Shown in pieces: positions 63,230-64,000 of a DNA stretch of 64,000 nucleotides. The DNA is from Streptomyces sp. GS7 (GTDB taxonomy: Bacteria > Actinomycetota > Actinomycetes > Streptomycetales > Streptomycetaceae), in the NCBI RefSeq assembly GCF_009834125.1, contig NZ_CP047146.1, positions 4,023,501-4,087,500 of the forward strand, read 5' to 3'. The first letter of the stretch is position 1; the number at the start of each line of letters is the position of its first letter. The notes under the pieces are model-generated. The model did not search any database, had not been told where the DNA came from, and saw only the letters and a list, made by a program, of their open reading frames with translations. Made by a program: the position numbers and the translations under genes.

Positions 63230-64000
63230 CCGTCTTTCCGTGGCTGCGGTACGGCGATGACGGGACATTGTGCGTAGCGCAGCACGCCCTGGCTCACCGA
63301 GCCGAGCAGCAAGCCGGTGAAGCCGCCGTGCCCGCGGGTTCCCACCACCAGGCACAGGGCGTGGGCCGACGCCTTGGCGAGTTCTTCCACCGGGTGGCCG
63401 AGGACGACCTCGTGGTGCAGTTCCACTTCGGGGTAGGTCGCGGTGCGGCCTGCCACGGTCTCGGACAGGAGGCTGCGGCATTCGCTTTCCACGGTGTGCG
63501 CGTCCCGCCCACGGAACCGCTCCGGGCTCTGTACGTACACGGCTCTCAGGACGGCGCCATGCAGGGCGGCGTGCTGGAAGGCGACGTCCACGGCAGCTGC
63601 GGAGTGCGCGCTGCCGTCGACCCCGACGACGACGTACGACGGGTCCTGGGTGATGTGTTCCGGTTCGGGTACCACGACAACCGGGCAGGAGGCATGAGCC
63701 ATGACGGGTAGCGCGATGGACGCCGAAGTGAAGACTTCCTCCACCCGGCCCAGGTGACGGGAACCCAGTACCACCTCGGCGGCCTCACGGGCCTGTTCCC
63801 GCAGGACCCATGCCGGTGTGCCCTCGGCCAGCAGAGCCGAGAGCGGCACCTGCGGTTGCCGGTCCTCGACGAACGCCACCGCGCCCTGGAGCACGCGCTC
63901 GCCGGCTTCGTGCAGTGCCCGGTTCCACTCCTCCCATGACGGGTGTACTTCAGTCTTCCGGTAGCCACCGGTGGGTACTCCCTCGGCGTGGACCAGGCAC
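63223..64000 (-). CDS. Universal stress protein, two UspA domains (cut by window end)
   Basis: At least 258 residues are visible; the start lies beyond base 64000. The end of domain 1 reads VCLVHAEGVPTGGYRKTEVH, VPLSALLAEGTPAWVLREQA, VVLGSRHLGRVEEVFTSASI with a degenerate ATP loop. Domain 2 is complete: YVVVGVDGSAHSAAAVDVAF and CLVVGTRGHGGFTGLLLGSV, ending QCPVIAVPQPRKDGY. As in the 57764 protein, the second half keeps the ATP motif. It is convergent with the single-domain USP, overlapping it by seven bases. Confidence 0.92.
   Translation of the reverse strand, partial: CLVHAEGVPTGGYRKTEVHPSWEEWNRALHEAGERVLQGAVAFVEDRQPQVPLSALLAEGTPAWVLREQAREAAEVVLGSRHLGRVEEVFTSASIALPVMAHASCPVVVVPEPEHITQDPSYVVVGVDGSAHSAAAVDVAFQHAALHGAVLRAVYVQSPERFRGRDAHTVESECRSLLSETVAGRTATYPEVELHHEVVLGHPVEELAKASAHALCLVVGTRGHGGFTGLLLGSVSQGVLRYAQCPVIAVPQPRKDGY

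Noticed and set aside
1..64000. Search for rRNA, complete tRNA, CRISPR arrays and riboswitches
   Set aside because: Nothing with the expected conserved cores or repeat-spacer layout was seen on either strand.

Overview
The window looks like chromosome from a Streptomyces-type actinomycete. GC is very high, GTG starts and four-base start/stop overlaps are common, and the families are typical of that genus: diflavin-fused nitrate reductase, GlxA/AraC, DUF1707, a PQQ-propeller Ser/Thr kinase, DUF1876 and DUF2231. The density of broken genes, IS and recombinase relics suggests a chromosome arm rather than the core. This is inference from gene content only.

Layout. 1-16.7 kb is mostly intact metabolism: a membrane acyltransferase-like protein, an MpaB/Lcp-type oxygenase, a 1425-residue nitrate reductase fused to its own NADPH diflavin reductase, an M24 peptidase, and three medium-chain oxidoreductases, two of which face a GlxA or an ArsR regulator. 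16.7-23.6 kb mixes intact genes (secreted protein, TetR, NmrA-like) with decayed ones: radical SAM/SPASM maturase, TetR, TrmO, ECF sigma, and a bacterial copy of a YABBY/HMG-like motif. 23.7-33.4 kb holds the strongest accessory unit. A two-TM protein, a cupin-like protein and an IMPase-fold phosphatase form an operon, followed by an ion transporter and a 1939-residue TIR / calcineurin-like / NACHT / pentapeptide / double WD40 propeller protein with the domain order of NTP-dependent conflict (STAND/NACHT) systems. 33.4-42.3 kb is a mobile-DNA graveyard (serine recombinases, IS3 element with terminal repeats, excisionase/integrase pair) around a receptor kinase and a small SBP/SDR operon.

42.3-64 kb is a dormancy/hypoxia island like the DevR(OsdR)-controlled region of other streptomycetes: CBS and CBS-BON proteins, several universal stress proteins, Hsp20, DUF1876, PPK2, a lysine-acetyltransferase-like protein, and a group 3b-type [NiFe]-hydrogenase operon (beta, cNMP-binding, gamma, delta, alpha) with a divergent maturation protease. 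A 16-bp palindrome, GGGCC-N4-GGCCC, recurs upstream of its intact stress genes and is a plausible shared operator. Many neighbours are broken (E2 acyltransferase, formate dehydrogenase, PPK2, acetyltransferase, one CBS-BON, amine oxidase, P450), so the island appears to be eroding around a retained hydrogenase and stress-protein core.
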